Shown here piece by piece: positions 1 through 9,611 of a DNA stretch of 64,000 nucleotides. Every line of letters begins with the position of its first letter. The first letter of the stretch is position 1. A model generated the notes under the pieces. That model had not been told where the DNA came from. It searched no databases and saw nothing but the letters and a program-made list of their open reading frames with translations. Made by a program: the position numbers and the translations under genes. This stretch comes from Flavobacterium aquatile LMG 4008 = ATCC 11947 (GTDB lineage Bacteria > Bacteroidota > Bacteroidia > Flavobacteriales > Flavobacteriaceae), in contig NZ_JRHH01000001.1 of the NCBI RefSeq assembly GCF_000757385.1, forward strand, positions 558,001-622,000. Reading direction: 5' to 3'.

Positions 1-1310
1 CTTTTGTGGCTTTAATTATAATGTTTTACGCAAATTTCTATGTCGGATTGGTGAGTTTGTGTATTATACCGATATATTTTTATATCAGTCAATTGCAAGC
101 TACAAAGTTGAGTGGTTTTAGAAGGCGAATGCGCAATTATCGTGAAACTAAAAACAACGGAATCATCAGTTTAATTGAATCGATTACTGTCATAAAATCG
201 TTTGTTCGCGAACCAATGGAAGCCGATCGCCACAAGAAAATTCAATTCGACATGACCGAAAATCAGATGCAAACTAGAAAAACCAGCTTTATATTTGATA
301 GTGTAAAAGGTTTTGTAGAACAAATTGGAGTTGTTGTAATCATTATTCTCACAGCTTATTTTGTACTAAATGGTTCGATGACAATTGGTGCAATCATGTT
401 TCATATTATGTTATTCAACAACGTTTCTGCTCCAATAAGACAATTGCATCGAATTTACGATGAGGTAAATGATGCACTAATTTATTCTGAAGGTTTTTTC
501 GATATTTTAGAATCTGAAAAAGAAAAAGAAGTAAGCGGCAGCTTTATTCCTGAGAAAATCACTGGTTTGATAGAAATTAAAAATGTCGATTTTGTGTATC
601 CAAATGGAACGCAAGCGCTTTGGGATATAAATTTCAAAATTAGACCAAACGAAACTACTGCTTTGGTAGGATTAAGTGGCGCAGGAAAAAGTACTATCAT
701 CAATTTATTGGATAAATTTTATTTGCCAACAGCAGGAACAATTTATTTAGATGGTGTTGATTTATTCGATTATGATACTGATTTTCTTAGAAAAAACATC
801 GGATTGGTTTTACAAAAAAATCATATTTTTAAAGGAACAATCGCCGATAATATTCTTTACGGAAAACCAGATGCGACGCAATTAGAAATCGAAGCGGCAT
901 CTAAGCAAGCTTACATTCATGACCAAATTATGCAATTGCCTAATGGTTATAATTCGGATGCCCATTTGCTTTCAGGCGGACAACAACAACGTATTGCAAT
1001 TGCACGATTATTTTTAAAAAATCCACCTATTATTTTTCTCGACGAACCAACCGCAAGTTTGGATGCAATTGCTACCGAACAGATTAAAAATTCATTAGAC
1101 GCCATTAAAAAAGACCGAACCGTAATTATCATTTCGCATAGCATTTCTCAAATAATTGATGCTTCACATATCGTAGTTTTAGAAAAAGGTAAAGCCGTAG
1201 AAAATGGCTCACACGACGATTTGTATCAATTGAAAGGACCGTATTTCGAAATATTTACAGCGATGGCAAATAGTTTAAACATCGATAAAATCACACAGAC
1301 TTTCGATTGA
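1..1310 (+). CDS. ABC transporter, fused permease/ATPase (5' end outside window)
   Basis: This is the C-terminal part of an inner-membrane ABC exporter half-transporter. The reading frame is open to the left edge, so the GTG at position 6 is probably internal. The first ~160 visible residues are the last membrane helices and coupling region; the rest is a complete nucleotide-binding domain with Walker A GLSGAGKST (about residues 222-230 counted from position 6), signature LSGGQQQR, Walker B IIFLDEPTAS and switch His in IISHS. These motifs fit the MsbA/LipA-type multidrug and lipid exporter family. The substrate cannot be read from this fragment. The next gene makes a sphingolipid- or sulfonolipid-type base, which makes a lipid substrate conceivable but unproven. 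Confidence 0.9.
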   Translation, partial: FVALIIMFYANFYVGLVSLCIIPIYFYISQLQATKLSGFRRRMRNYRETKNNGIISLIESITVIKSFVREPMEADRHKKIQFDMTENQMQTRKTSFIFDSVKGFVEQIGVVVIIILTAYFVLNGSMTIGAIMFHIMLFNNVSAPIRQLHRIYDEVNDALIYSEGFFDILESEKEKEVSGSFIPEKITGLIEIKNVDFVYPNGTQALWDINFKIRPNETTALVGLSGAGKSTIINLLDKFYLPTAGTIYLDGVDLFDYDTDFLRKNIGLVLQKNHIFKGTIADNILYGKPDATQLEIEAASKQAYIHDQIMQLPNGYNSDAHLLSGGQQQRIAIARLFLKNPPIIFLDEPTASLDAIATEQIKNSLDAIKKDRTVIIISHSISQIIDASHIVVLEKGKAVENGSHDDLYQLKGPYFEIFTAMANSLNIDKITQTFD

Positions 1311-1386
1311 TTTCAAATTATTTTTTAAATTACGATTATTAAAAATAGGAACTTAAAATAATTCAAAATCCAAACAAAATTATCAT

Positions 1387-1394
1387 TACTTTTG
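1387..1394 (+). promoter_or_regulatory. Bacteroidota -7 promoter element (TACTTTTG)
   Basis: TACTTTTG matches the Bacteroidota consensus TAnnTTTG and lies 27 bp before the start codon of the alpha-oxoamine synthase gene. No clear -33 TTG was seen at the usual distance. Confidence 0.6.
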
Positions 1395-1420
1395 CATCGT
1401 TTTAAAACAACATATTTATC

Positions 1421-2683
1421 ATGGTAAAAGATTTATTTGAAAGAATACAAAACAATAAAGGACCATTAGGAAAATGGGCATCTCAAGCAGAAGGTTACTT
1501 TGTTTTTCCAAAACTAGAAGGAGAACTTGGACCAAGAATGCAATTTCAAGGGAAAAATATTTTGAACTGGAGTTTGAACGACTACTTAGGTCTAGCCAAT
1601 CATCCAGAAGTTCGTAAAGCCGATGCAGAAGCTGCTGCTCAATATGGTGCGGCATATCCGATGGGTGCACGAATGATGAGCGGTCATACTGATGCTCACG
1701 AACAACTTGAAAAAGAATTAGCTGCTTTTGTAATGAAAGAATCGGCTTATTTATTAAACTTTGGATACCAAGGAATTATGTCATGTATTGACGCTTTGGT
1801 TACTAAAAACGATATTATTGTTTATGATGTAGATGCACACGCTTGTATTATCGATGGTGTTCGTCTTCACATGGGAAAACGTTTTACATACAAACATAAC
1901 GACATGGAAAGCATGGAGAAAAATCTTCAACGTGCTACCAAAATGGCTACAGAAACTGGTGGTGGAATTTTATTTATCACTGAAGGAGTTTTCGGAATGC
2001 GTGGACAACAGGGTAAATTAAAAGAGATTGTTGCTTTAAAAGAAAAGTACAACTTCCGTTTATTAGTTGATGATGCACATGGATTTGGAACTCTAGGAAA
2101 AACTGGTGCTGGAGCAGGAGAAGAGCAAGGTTGTCAAGACGGAATTGATGTGTATTTCTCAACATTTGCAAAATCTATGGCAAGTATTGGAGCTTTCCTT
2201 GCTGCCGATAAAGATATAATTGATTATTTAAAATACAATTTGCGTTCACAAATGTTTGCAAAAGCATTACCAATGATTCAGACAGTTGGTGCTTTAAAAC
2301 GTTTAGAATTATTGAGAAATCACCCAGAATTGAAAGACAAACTTTGGGAAAACGTAAACGCATTACAATCTGGTTTAAGAGCTAGAAACTTCAATATTGG
2401 TGATACAAATACTTGTGTTACACCTGTTTATTTGGAAGGAAGTGTTCCAGAGGCAATGGTAATGGTAAATGATTTAAGAGAAAACTACGGTATTTTCTTG
2501 TCAATTGTAATTTATCCTGTTATTCCAAAAGGAATTATTTTATTAAGAATGATTCCAACAACAACACATACTTTAGCTGATATTGATGAAACCTTAACAG
2601 CATTTGAAGCTATTCGTGAGAAGTTAGTAAATGGAACTTATAAGAAAATTGCCGACGCAACAACGGTTGACTTAGACGCATAA
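1421..2683 (+). CDS. Alpha-oxoamine synthase, serine palmitoyltransferase type
   Basis: A 420-aa PLP-dependent enzyme of the alpha-oxoamine synthase family, which condenses an amino acid with an acyl thioester and releases CO2. Visible family features are HAC at 140-142 (ring-stacking His), DDAHG at 217-221 and the PLP lysine K251 in FAKSMASIGA. In Bacteroidota such stand-alone enzymes are usually serine palmitoyltransferases, the first step of sphingolipid synthesis. Related enzymes use cysteate for sulfonolipids (capnine), and KBL or BioF are more distant options. It has no biotin or threonine-degradation neighbours. It is monocistronic, with a -7 element upstream and a strong terminator directly after. 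The family call is firm; the exact amino acid substrate is inference. Confidence 0.85.
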   Translation: MVKDLFERIQNNKGPLGKWASQAEGYFVFPKLEGELGPRMQFQGKNILNWSLNDYLGLANHPEVRKADAEAAAQYGAAYPMGARMMSGHTDAHEQLEKELAAFVMKESAYLLNFGYQGIMSCIDALVTKNDIIVYDVDAHACIIDGVRLHMGKRFTYKHNDMESMEKNLQRATKMATETGGGILFITEGVFGMRGQQGKLKEIVALKEKYNFRLLVDDAHGFGTLGKTGAGAGEEQGCQDGIDVYFSTFAKSMASIGAFLAADKDIIDYLKYNLRSQMFAKALPMIQTVGALKRLELLRNHPELKDKLWENVNALQSGLRARNFNIGDTNTCVTPVYLEGSVPEAMVMVNDLRENYGIFLSIVIYPVIPKGIILLRMIPTTTHTLADIDETLTAFEAIREKLVNGTYKKIADATTVDLDA

Positions 2684-2703
2684 TTTTAAATATATAATAA
2701 TAG

Positions 2704-2738
2704 AAAATCCACTCAATAATTTTGAGTGGATTTTTTTT
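2704..2738 (+). terminator. Rho-independent terminator
   Basis: AAAATCCACTCAA pairs with TTGAGTGGATTTT around a short loop and is followed by a T run. It ends the alpha-oxoamine synthase transcript. It overlaps the upstream extension of the next reading frame, which argues for the later start of that gene. Confidence 0.85.
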
Positions 2739-2764
2739 GTACTTTTATAATTCTAAAATTCAAT

Positions 2765-3226
2765 ATGATGAGAAATAAAATTTTATTAGCGAGCGTAGTT
2801 TTGTCAGTATTATTTTCGTGTAAAAAAGCAGAAGAACCAGTTGTAGAAGACAATCCAAAACCAGAAGTTCAAGAAGTTGCTACAAAAGAATGTTACGAAT
2901 ATGTTCAAGGAAATGATACTATTCAGGCAAATTTATTAGTGCAATCGCAAACTGTAAGTGGTGATTTGGTTTATAAAATATTTGAAAAAGATAAAAATGT
3001 TGGAACAATCGTCGGAACATTAAAAGGCGATACTTTAATTGCCGATTATACTTTTAACTCAGAAGGGAAAGAATCGGTTAGACAAGTAGCTTTTTTGCGA
3101 AAAAACAAATCACTTGTTGAAGGTTATGGCGACAGCGAAGAGAAAGAAGGGAAAATGGTTTTTAAAGATTCTAAAACACTAAATTTTTCTTCAAATATGA
3201 TTCTAAATGAAATTCCTTGTAAGTAA
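2765..3226 (+). CDS. Small lipoprotein, function unknown
   Basis: About 153 aa with a type II signal peptide ending in LSVLFSC; the lipid cysteine is followed by KKAEEP, an acid-rich stretch of the kind linked to surface export of Bacteroidota lipoproteins. The frame is open from 2726, but that start lies inside a terminator hairpin, so ATG 2765 (or 2768) is preferred because it begins MRNKILLASVV, a proper signal. The mature part is rich in charged residues and resembles small flavobacterial lipoproteins of unknown role. It is flanked by terminators on both sides, so it is a single-gene unit. I do not recognise a named family. Confidence 0.75.
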   Translation: MMRNKILLASVVLSVLFSCKKAEEPVVEDNPKPEVQEVATKECYEYVQGNDTIQANLLVQSQTVSGDLVYKIFEKDKNVGTIVGTLKGDTLIADYTFNSEGKESVRQVAFLRKNKSLVEGYGDSEEKEGKMVFKDSKTLNFSSNMILNEIPCK

Positions 3227-3231
3227 AAAAT

Positions 3232-3268
3232 AAAAAAATCCATTCATTAATTTTGAATGGATTTTCTT
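3232..3268. terminator. Bidirectional terminator
   Basis: AAAATCCATTCA (3235-3246) pairs with TGAATGGATTTT (3254-3265), with an A run on the left and T run on the right. It lies between two convergent genes and can serve both. Confidence 0.8.
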
Positions 3269-3270
3269 TT

Positions 3271-4389
3271 TTATAATTCTTTTCTATAAGTTTTTCGTCT
3301 TCTAAAAATTACTGGATCAAAATGTTTCCATAATTGATGGATGGCAATATTATCGGCTAATTCTGGTGTTCTAATACACTCTTTAATACCTTTTTCGGTA
3401 AATGTTTTATAATATTCCTCAAATATTATTGCTGTAACACCTTTACTTTGGTATTCTGGAGCAACACCAATTAGGTAAAATAAAACTTCTTTACTTTCTT
3501 TTTTTGCTTTAAGCAAATGATAAAATCCAAATGGAAATAATTTACCTTTTGCTTTTTGCAAAGCTCTAGAAAAACTAGGCATTACAATGCTAAACGCAAT
3601 CATATTATCGTCTTTATCCATCACAAATTTTATGTATTCGGGATTGATAAAACTGATGTATTTTTTCTTAAAATATTCTTTTTGAACATCATTAATTGCT
3701 ACAAATGACGATAAATTTGCATAGGATGAATTGAATAAATCAAACATTTTATCCACATAAGGCATAATGTCTTTATTGTTAGAAAAATTCAATTCTTTAA
3801 GTTGATAACGCTTTTTTATCAACGGAACAATTTTTTCAAAAGCCTCAGGTTTTACATTTGCGAACGGAAATTTATTTTCGAGATATTCCTTCTCTTGGCT
3901 ATAACCCAATTCCTCCAAATGTTCTTTATAATAGGGGTAATTATACCAAGTTATCATAGAGCCTAAATCTTCATAACCTTCAGTTAGAACACCAACTTTA
4001 TCAAGATTTGAAAATCCCATTGGACCTTCAACATACTCTAAATTATTTTTTTTACCCAATTCATACACTTTTTCTAATAATGCTTGAGTAACATCAACAT
4101 CATCAATAACATCCCACCAACCAAATCGAACTTTCTTTTTTTGTTGATTGTTTACTTCATCCCAATTGATAATTGCAGCAATTCTTCCAACGATGTTACT
4201 GTCTTTATATGCCAAATAAAAGTAAGCTTCGGCATTGGAAAAAGCTGGATTTTTGGTTTTATCAAAAGTTTCCAACTCATCTTGAATCAATGGTGGAACC
4301 CAATATGGATGATTTTTATATAATGCAAAAGGAAATTTTATATAGTCTTTTAGTAATGCTTTTGTATTGGCTTCTCTAATTGTAATCAT
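3271..4389 (-). CDS. GNAT-like N-acyltransferase family protein
   Basis: A 372-aa soluble protein of a type common in Bacteroidota and usually annotated as a GNAT-fold acetyltransferase of unknown substrate. The C-terminal half contains the GNAT-like stretch VLFYLIGVAPEYQSKGVTAI, where a branched hydrophobic strand runs into a Q/RxxGxx acyl-CoA pyrophosphate loop. The N-terminal half starts with a second GNAT-like strand pattern and a conserved-looking PYWVPP segment, so it may be a tandem-domain enzyme. Its start codon overlaps the stop codon of the upstream beta-barrel gene by one base (TAATG), which suggests translational coupling. The substrate is unknown. Confidence 0.7.
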   Translation of the reverse strand: MITIREANTKALLKDYIKFPFALYKNHPYWVPPLIQDELETFDKTKNPAFSNAEAYFYLAYKDSNIVGRIAAIINWDEVNNQQKKKVRFGWWDVIDDVDVTQALLEKVYELGKKNNLEYVEGPMGFSNLDKVGVLTEGYEDLGSMITWYNYPYYKEHLEELGYSQEKEYLENKFPFANVKPEAFEKIVPLIKKRYQLKELNFSNNKDIMPYVDKMFDLFNSSYANLSSFVAINDVQKEYFKKKYISFINPEYIKFVMDKDDNMIAFSIVMPSFSRALQKAKGKLFPFGFYHLLKAKKESKEVLFYLIGVAPEYQSKGVTAIIFEEYYKTFTEKGIKECIRTPELADNIAIHQLWKHFDPVIFRRRKTYRKEL

Positions 4390-5360
4390 TATGGTTTTGT
4401 TAATTCTACTTCGTCTAAACGCTTTTTTGTTTTTTCTTTTTCCTTGTCTTTTTTGCTCTTCTTTTTAGAACTTTTATCTTTTGGAGCTTTAAGAACTACG
4501 TCTTCGTATTTTCCGGTGTAACGCCATGAAACACCAACTCCACAATAAAAAATAGAAGGTGTATCCTTGAAATTTTTACTTATAGAAGCATCAAGTTGTA
4601 AATTATCAGAAAGTAAATAGGCAGCACCAGTTCTAAAAATCAAATCAGCATAATAATCACTTTGTATTCCTTTATTTTCAATAAATCCAGACCATTGTTC
4701 ATTAAATCCTTTGGTTAAAGTAATCACGTATTCCATTGTTTGATAGTCGGTTGATATTCTGTCGGCAAAAATATTGGTAACAAAAACATATCCGCCAGCA
4801 AATTGATTTTGTGTCACCAACATCACTTTTGGGCTAACAACACTTAAATTGTCAGTGTCTGGTAAAAACGGATTGTCACTAAAATTTAAATTGGCTCCAG
4901 CATAAACAGCAACTGCAGGAATTAGTGAATTCCATTTAAATTTATGATTGGCTTTCCAGCTGTAAATGTTTACTTTTTCTTTTCTGTTTTTATAAGGATC
5001 ATAAACTAAATATTTTGCACCAAGCGTTGCCGACTTCACTCCAGATCTTCCTTTAGAACCTAAATCTGTTTGATACGTGTCATTTTGATAATTTATTTCT
5101 AGTAATGCTTCTAGTTCTTCTTTAAAAAAACCATATCTAGTTACAAAATCCAATCCCAAACCATTTGCTTTGTAATCTAATAAAGTATGTTTTTCATTTA
5201 AATAATTAATTCCCGATTCTAGCTGAACTACTGTTTTTCCTACTGCAAAAGCCGAAAAAGATTCGCCTGGACGATTGGAGTTAATTACATCGGTATGTTG
5301 TGCATAATTGTTTTCTAAGCAAAACAAAGCGATTATGATAGTTAAAAATTTTAATTTCAT
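4389..5360 (-). CDS. Outer-membrane beta-barrel protein, Phenol_MetA_deg-like
   Basis: A 323-aa protein with a signal peptide (cleavage near NNYAQ) and an early NSNRPGES motif typical of the MetA-pathway phenol degradation/transporter family of small outer-membrane barrels. Alternating amphipathic strands run through the mature part. The last ~30 residues are a highly charged Lys/Glu tail rather than the usual terminal aromatic strand, which is odd for a barrel and may be a periplasmic extension. A TATTTTTG element precedes it. It is coupled to the GNAT-like gene. The ligand is unknown. Confidence 0.65.
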   Translation of the reverse strand: MKLKFLTIIIALFCLENNYAQHTDVINSNRPGESFSAFAVGKTVVQLESGINYLNEKHTLLDYKANGLGLDFVTRYGFFKEELEALLEINYQNDTYQTDLGSKGRSGVKSATLGAKYLVYDPYKNRKEKVNIYSWKANHKFKWNSLIPAVAVYAGANLNFSDNPFLPDTDNLSVVSPKVMLVTQNQFAGGYVFVTNIFADRISTDYQTMEYVITLTKGFNEQWSGFIENKGIQSDYYADLIFRTGAAYLLSDNLQLDASISKNFKDTPSIFYCGVGVSWRYTGKYEDVVLKAPKDKSSKKKSKKDKEKEKTKKRLDEVELTKP

Positions 5361-5382
5361 CTTTAATTTGGTTTTAAGATTT

Positions 5383-5390
5383 CAAAAATA
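5383..5390 (-). promoter_or_regulatory. -7 promoter element (TATTTTTG)
   Basis: It matches TAnnTTTG on the minus strand 23 bp before the beta-barrel start codon. Confidence 0.5.
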
Positions 5391-5459
5391 AGAAATTTAA
5401 AGGTACAATATTTATTATTTATTTAAGAGCAACTCCTAATTTTGAACGGACTAATTTAG

Positions 5460-5467
5460 TATTTTTG
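5460..5467 (+). promoter_or_regulatory. -7 promoter element (TATTTTTG)
   Basis: It matches TAnnTTTG 17 bp before the DUF4834 gene. A TTG lies at 5442-5444, giving a shorter spacer (15) than the usual about 19. Confidence 0.55.
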
Positions 5468-5484
5468 ACAAAAATTATAATACA

Positions 5485-5754
5485 ATGCAAGAAGCAAGCT
5501 TTCAAGGTCTAGTAAAAATGTTATTATGGGGATTCGTAATTTACTACATAATCAAGTTTTTAGCTCGATTATTTCTACCTGTTTTAGCAAAAAAAATGGT
5601 TGATAAAGCACAACAGCAATTTCAACAACAATATCAAAATCAACAGAATAATCAACACCAAAATACTGCTAAACCTAATCCAAATTTAAAATCTGATAAA
5701 CCTCGTGAAAAGAACAAAGTAGGCGAGTATATTGATTATGAAGAGATTGATTAG
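5485..5754 (+). CDS. DUF4834-family small membrane protein
   Basis: An 89-aa protein with one N-terminal transmembrane helix (about residues 10-35), a Gln/Asn-rich middle and an acidic, tyrosine-containing end (GEYIDYEEID). This architecture matches DUF4834, a family conserved in Flavobacteria, where it commonly sits directly before a YfhO-type membrane protein, as here. Its molecular function is unknown. The 52-bp gap to the next gene suggests co-transcription. Confidence 0.75.
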   Translation: MQEASFQGLVKMLLWGFVIYYIIKFLARLFLPVLAKKMVDKAQQQFQQQYQNQQNNQHQNTAKPNPNLKSDKPREKNKVGEYIDYEEID

Positions 5755-5806
5755 TACTTGAAATTCACATTTCAATAGAACATTATTTAACACTTATTAA
5801 AACGTA

Positions 5807-8302
5807 ATGAAGCAAATTCAAAAGTTATATCCTCATTTTTTAGCCCTAATTGGTTTTATAGTAATTTCATTAATCTATTTTTATCCAGTACTTTCAGGAA
5901 AAAAAATATACCAATCGGATATTGTGCAATACACCGGAATGGCCAAAGAACAAAATGATTTTAGAGCTGTTGAAAATGCCGAACCATTTTGGACAAATGC
6001 AGCTTTTGGAGGAATGCCAACCTATCAATTAGGTGCCAATTATCCGCATGATTACATAGGGGATTTAGATGATGCTTTACGTTTTTTACCTCGTCCAGCA
6101 GATTATTTATTTCTTTATTTCTTTGGTTTTTATGCACTTTTATTGGTGTTGAAAATTGATCCGTTAAAAGCTTTTTTCGGAGCTTTAGCTTTTGGATTAT
6201 CTACCTATTTAATTGTTATTCTGGGCGTTGGACACAATGCAAAAGCACATGCCATTGCCTATATGCCATTGGTTATTGCTGGAGTTATTTTGGTTTTCAA
6301 AAAGCGATACATCGTCGGCGGATTGTTAACTATGGTTGCGACAGCTTTAGAAATTAATGCGAATCACTTTCAAATGACGTATTATTTGTTGTTTTTACTG
6401 TTAATAATCGGAATTTACTATTGCTACAAATTATTTAAAGACAAAGAGTTAAAAGAATTACCGAAAATTATTGGCGTATTTGCAGTTGCAGTGATTCTTG
6501 CAATTGGTGTAAATGCGACCAATTTATTAGCGACAAAAGAGTACGCCGATTTTAGTATTCGTGGTAAAACCGAGCTTACTTTCAATCCAGATGGAACAAA
6601 AAATAATGCTACAGCTTCAATGTCTCGAGAATACATCACTGAGTATAGTTATGGTATTGCAGAAAGTTTTAATCTAATTGCTCCTCGACTTTTTGGTGGC
6701 GGAAATAGCGAAAAATTAAACGAAGATTCTAGCGTTTACAATTTCATGTTACAATATGGAGCATCGCCAGAAGAAGCCAAACAATTTACAGAAAGTTACG
6801 GAATGACCTATTGGGGCGACCAACCAATCGTTGCAGCGCCAGCTTACATTGGTGCGATAGTTTTCTTTCTTTGCGTTTTAGGATTGTATCATGATAAAAG
6901 AAAAATTAAATATGCTTTCCTTGCTGGAGCTATTTTTTCACTGATTTTATCTTGGGGAAAAAACTTCTCATTGGTAACCGATTTCTTTATTGATTACGTT
7001 CCGATGTATGATAAATTTAGAGCGGTTTCATCTATTCAAGTATTGCTAGAATTGTGTATTCCAGTTATTGCGATACTAGGATTTCATTCGTTTTTTACAA
7101 CCGATAAAGAAAAGCAGTGGTCAAGTTTATGGAAAGCTGGAGCTACAACTTTAGGATTACTAATCGTATTATTTTTCTTTAGAGGAACTTTCGATTTTGC
7201 AGGTTCAATGGACGGACAATTGTTGCAAATGTTCAGTCAAGGTGAAGATAAGTCTTTCGGAGTTAATTTCTTAGATGCTTTAAAAGAAGATAGAAAAGCT
7301 TTGTACGCAGCCGATTTATTGCGCTCAGGTTTCTTTATTGCAATTGCATTTTTGGTTTTATGGTTGTACACTAAAAACAAGCTAGCACAATATACAGCTG
7401 TTGTTTTGGTAGGGATTCTTATGGTTTCTGATTTGTTTTTTGTGGATAAAAATTACGTTAGTAAAAAGGATTTCGTAAGTGCAAGAGAAGTAAACGAACC
7501 ATTTCAACCAACTCCAGCCGATCTACAAATTCTTAATGATAAATCAAATTATAGAGTTTATGAATTGCAAGGAAGATTACAAGGACGAAATTCGTATTTT
7601 CATAAATCCGTTGGTGGATATAGTGCCGTTAGACCAAGAAGATTTGAACAATTATTTGAATATCAAATTGATAAAAAACTTACCGATTTGGGTAAAATGA
7701 TCGATCCACAAACGATGACGTTAACTAAAAGTGTCTCATTATTGGATGCCTTGAATGTGAAATATTTAATTGTTCCAACAGAAAGCGGTGATGTTTCAAT
7801 TGTCAATCCGTTTATTAATGGAAATGCTTGGTTTGTTTCTGATTTGAAAGTAGTAAAATCTGCCGATGATGAAATGAAAGCTTTGGATAATTTGGATACT
7901 AAAAAAGAAGCAGTAACTCAAGTTGAAGCAAATTCGAAATTTGGAATACCAAGAAAATATGTAACCGATTCTACAGCTACAATTAAGTTAACAGAATATT
8001 TGCCAAATCATTTGACTTATGTTTCTAATAACAAAAATGAAGGCTTAGCGGTTTTCTCAGAAATGTATTATAAAAACGGATGGAATGCCTACATCGACGG
8101 AAAATTGACAAGTCATTTTAGAGCAGATTATGTTTTGAGAGCAATGACAATTCCAGCAGGAAATCACAAAATTGAATTTAAATTTGAGCCACAAGTTGTA
8201 AAAACAGGAAGCACCATTGCATTAATCAGTACTATTGGAATGCTGTTGTTATTGGTTGGCGGCATTTATTTTGAGAGAAAGAAAACTACCAAAATAGAGT
8301 AA
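5807..8302 (+). CDS. YfhO-family membrane protein
   Basis: An 831-aa protein with many membrane helices, similar in length and layout to bacterial YfhO proteins: an N-terminal GT-C-like membrane part with an acidic loop after the first helix (YQSDIVQY), a long soluble region from about residue 560, and a last helix near 800-820. YfhO proteins are linked to glycosylation of lipoteichoic acid in Firmicutes; in Bacteroidota they are usually encoded next to cell-surface glycan genes. Here a glycosyltransferase and a flippase follow with a 13-bp gap and then a 10-bp overlap, suggesting one surface-polysaccharide operon. Confidence 0.8.
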   Translation: MKQIQKLYPHFLALIGFIVISLIYFYPVLSGKKIYQSDIVQYTGMAKEQNDFRAVENAEPFWTNAAFGGMPTYQLGANYPHDYIGDLDDALRFLPRPADYLFLYFFGFYALLLVLKIDPLKAFFGALAFGLSTYLIVILGVGHNAKAHAIAYMPLVIAGVILVFKKRYIVGGLLTMVATALEINANHFQMTYYLLFLLLIIGIYYCYKLFKDKELKELPKIIGVFAVAVILAIGVNATNLLATKEYADFSIRGKTELTFNPDGTKNNATASMSREYITEYSYGIAESFNLIAPRLFGGGNSEKLNEDSSVYNFMLQYGASPEEAKQFTESYGMTYWGDQPIVAAPAYIGAIVFFLCVLGLYHDKRKIKYAFLAGAIFSLILSWGKNFSLVTDFFIDYVPMYDKFRAVSSIQVLLELCIPVIAILGFHSFFTTDKEKQWSSLWKAGATTLGLLIVLFFFRGTFDFAGSMDGQLLQMFSQGEDKSFGVNFLDALKEDRKALYAADLLRSGFFIAIAFLVLWLYTKNKLAQYTAVVLVGILMVSDLFFVDKNYVSKKDFVSAREVNEPFQPTPADLQILNDKSNYRVYELQGRLQGRNSYFHKSVGGYSAVRPRRFEQLFEYQIDKKLTDLGKMIDPQTMTLTKSVSLLDALNVKYLIVPTESGDVSIVNPFINGNAWFVSDLKVVKSADDEMKALDNLDTKKEAVTQVEANSKFGIPRKYVTDSTATIKLTEYLPNHLTYVSNNKNEGLAVFSEMYYKNGWNAYIDGKLTSHFRADYVLRAMTIPAGNHKIEFKFEPQVVKTGSTIALISTIGMLLLLVGGIYFERKKTTKIE

Positions 8303-8315
8303 ATAATATATAATT

Positions 8316-9611
8316 TTGAAACAAAAAAAACTACTAATTATCACTTACTATTGGCCTCCAGCTGGCGGACCAGGAGTGCAACGTTGGTTAAAGTTTGTAA
8401 AATATTTACCCGATTTTGATATTCAACCGATTGTTTATATTCCCGAAAATCCTACTTATCCAATTATTGATAAACAATTGATTGAGGAAGTTTCTGATAA
8501 AGCAATTATTCTTAAAAACAAAATTTTCGAACCGTACCAATTAGCTGGTTTTTTTTCGAAAAACAAAACTAAAAAAATCAGTTCTGGAATAATTCCTAAC
8601 AAAAAAAAACAATCCATTTTAGAACGTTTTTTACTTTGGATTCGTGGTAATATTTTTATTCCCGATGCTCGTTTCTTGTGGATAAAACCATCGGTTAAAT
8701 ATTTGAAAAAATACATTCAAGAGAACGACATTGATACCATTGTAACTTCGGGTCCGCCGCACAGTTTACACTTAATTGGATTAAAATTAAAAGAAGATTT
8801 AAACGTAAAATGGTTTGCCGATTTTCGTGATCCCTGGACTACAATAGGATATCATAAAGAGTTAAAATTATCATTGTATGCTAGTAAAATTCACAAAGAA
8901 TTAGAAAGCAAAGTATTGAATTCTGCCGATACAATTATTGTTACAAGTAAAACTACCAAAATCGAATTTGAAGCTTTAACATCTAAACCAATTGAAGTAA
9001 TTACCAATGGTTATGATGTTGAAAAAGTTGATAAAAAACCTTTAGATTCTAAATTTAGTTTGGCGCATATTGGTTCGTTTTTGTCGGAAAGAAATCCGGA
9101 AATTTTATGGCAATGTTTGTCAGAATTAATTGCAGAAATTCCGAGTTTTAAGAATGATTTGGAGCTGAAATTAATTGGAGCTGTAAGTCAAGAAGTGTTA
9201 AAAACGATTTCTAAATATGAATTGGATTTGTACCTTAATAATCTCGGATATGTTTCGCACAAAGAAGCGGTTTCTCATCAACGAACTTCACAGATTTTAT
9301 TATTAATCGAAATTGATTCTGAAAATACCAAAAGCATTTTACCCGGAAAATTATTTGAATACATGGTTTCCGAGCGACCGATAATTGCTATTGGACCAAA
9401 AGATTCTGATTTTGCTGAAATTATAAAATCTACTAACACCGGCGTCTTCTTTACTTATGATGAAAAGGAAGCTTTAAAGTCAGTAATTACAGCACATTAT
9501 AATTTATTTTTAAAGCAGAAATTGAAGGTTTTCCCTGTTGGATTGCAACAATATTCTAGAAAATACTTAACGGAAAATTTAGCCAAACTTATAACTTCTT
9601 CATGGGAATAG
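8316..9611 (+). CDS. Glycosyltransferase, GT4-like
   Basis: A 431-aa two-domain glycosyltransferase of the GT-B fold. The N-terminus ITYYWPPAGGPGVQRW is the typical Gly-rich acceptor-domain start of this group; LPGKLFEYMVSERPIIAIG near residue 340-360 is the nucleotide-sugar-binding Glu motif (LFEYxxSxxPI) of GT4 enzymes. There is no ATG near the conserved N-terminus, so a TTG start at 8316 is used. It transfers a sugar of unknown type in the cytosol, probably for the glycan moved by the overlapping flippase gene. Confidence 0.85.
   Translation: MKQKKLLIITYYWPPAGGPGVQRWLKFVKYLPDFDIQPIVYIPENPTYPIIDKQLIEEVSDKAIILKNKIFEPYQLAGFFSKNKTKKISSGIIPNKKKQSILERFLLWIRGNIFIPDARFLWIKPSVKYLKKYIQENDIDTIVTSGPPHSLHLIGLKLKEDLNVKWFADFRDPWTTIGYHKELKLSLYASKIHKELESKVLNSADTIIVTSKTTKIEFEALTSKPIEVITNGYDVEKVDKKPLDSKFSLAHIGSFLSERNPEILWQCLSELIAEIPSFKNDLELKLIGAVSQEVLKTISKYELDLYLNNLGYVSHKEAVSHQRTSQILLLIEIDSENTKSILPGKLFEYMVSERPIIAIGPKDSDFAEIIKSTNTGVFFTYDEKEALKSVITAHYNLFLKQKLKVFPVGLQQYSRKYLTENLAKLITSSWE

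Noticed and set aside
2726..2764. Upstream start of the lipoprotein
   Set aside because: It lies within the terminator hairpin of the previous gene and would put a non-signal stretch before the lipoprotein signal.
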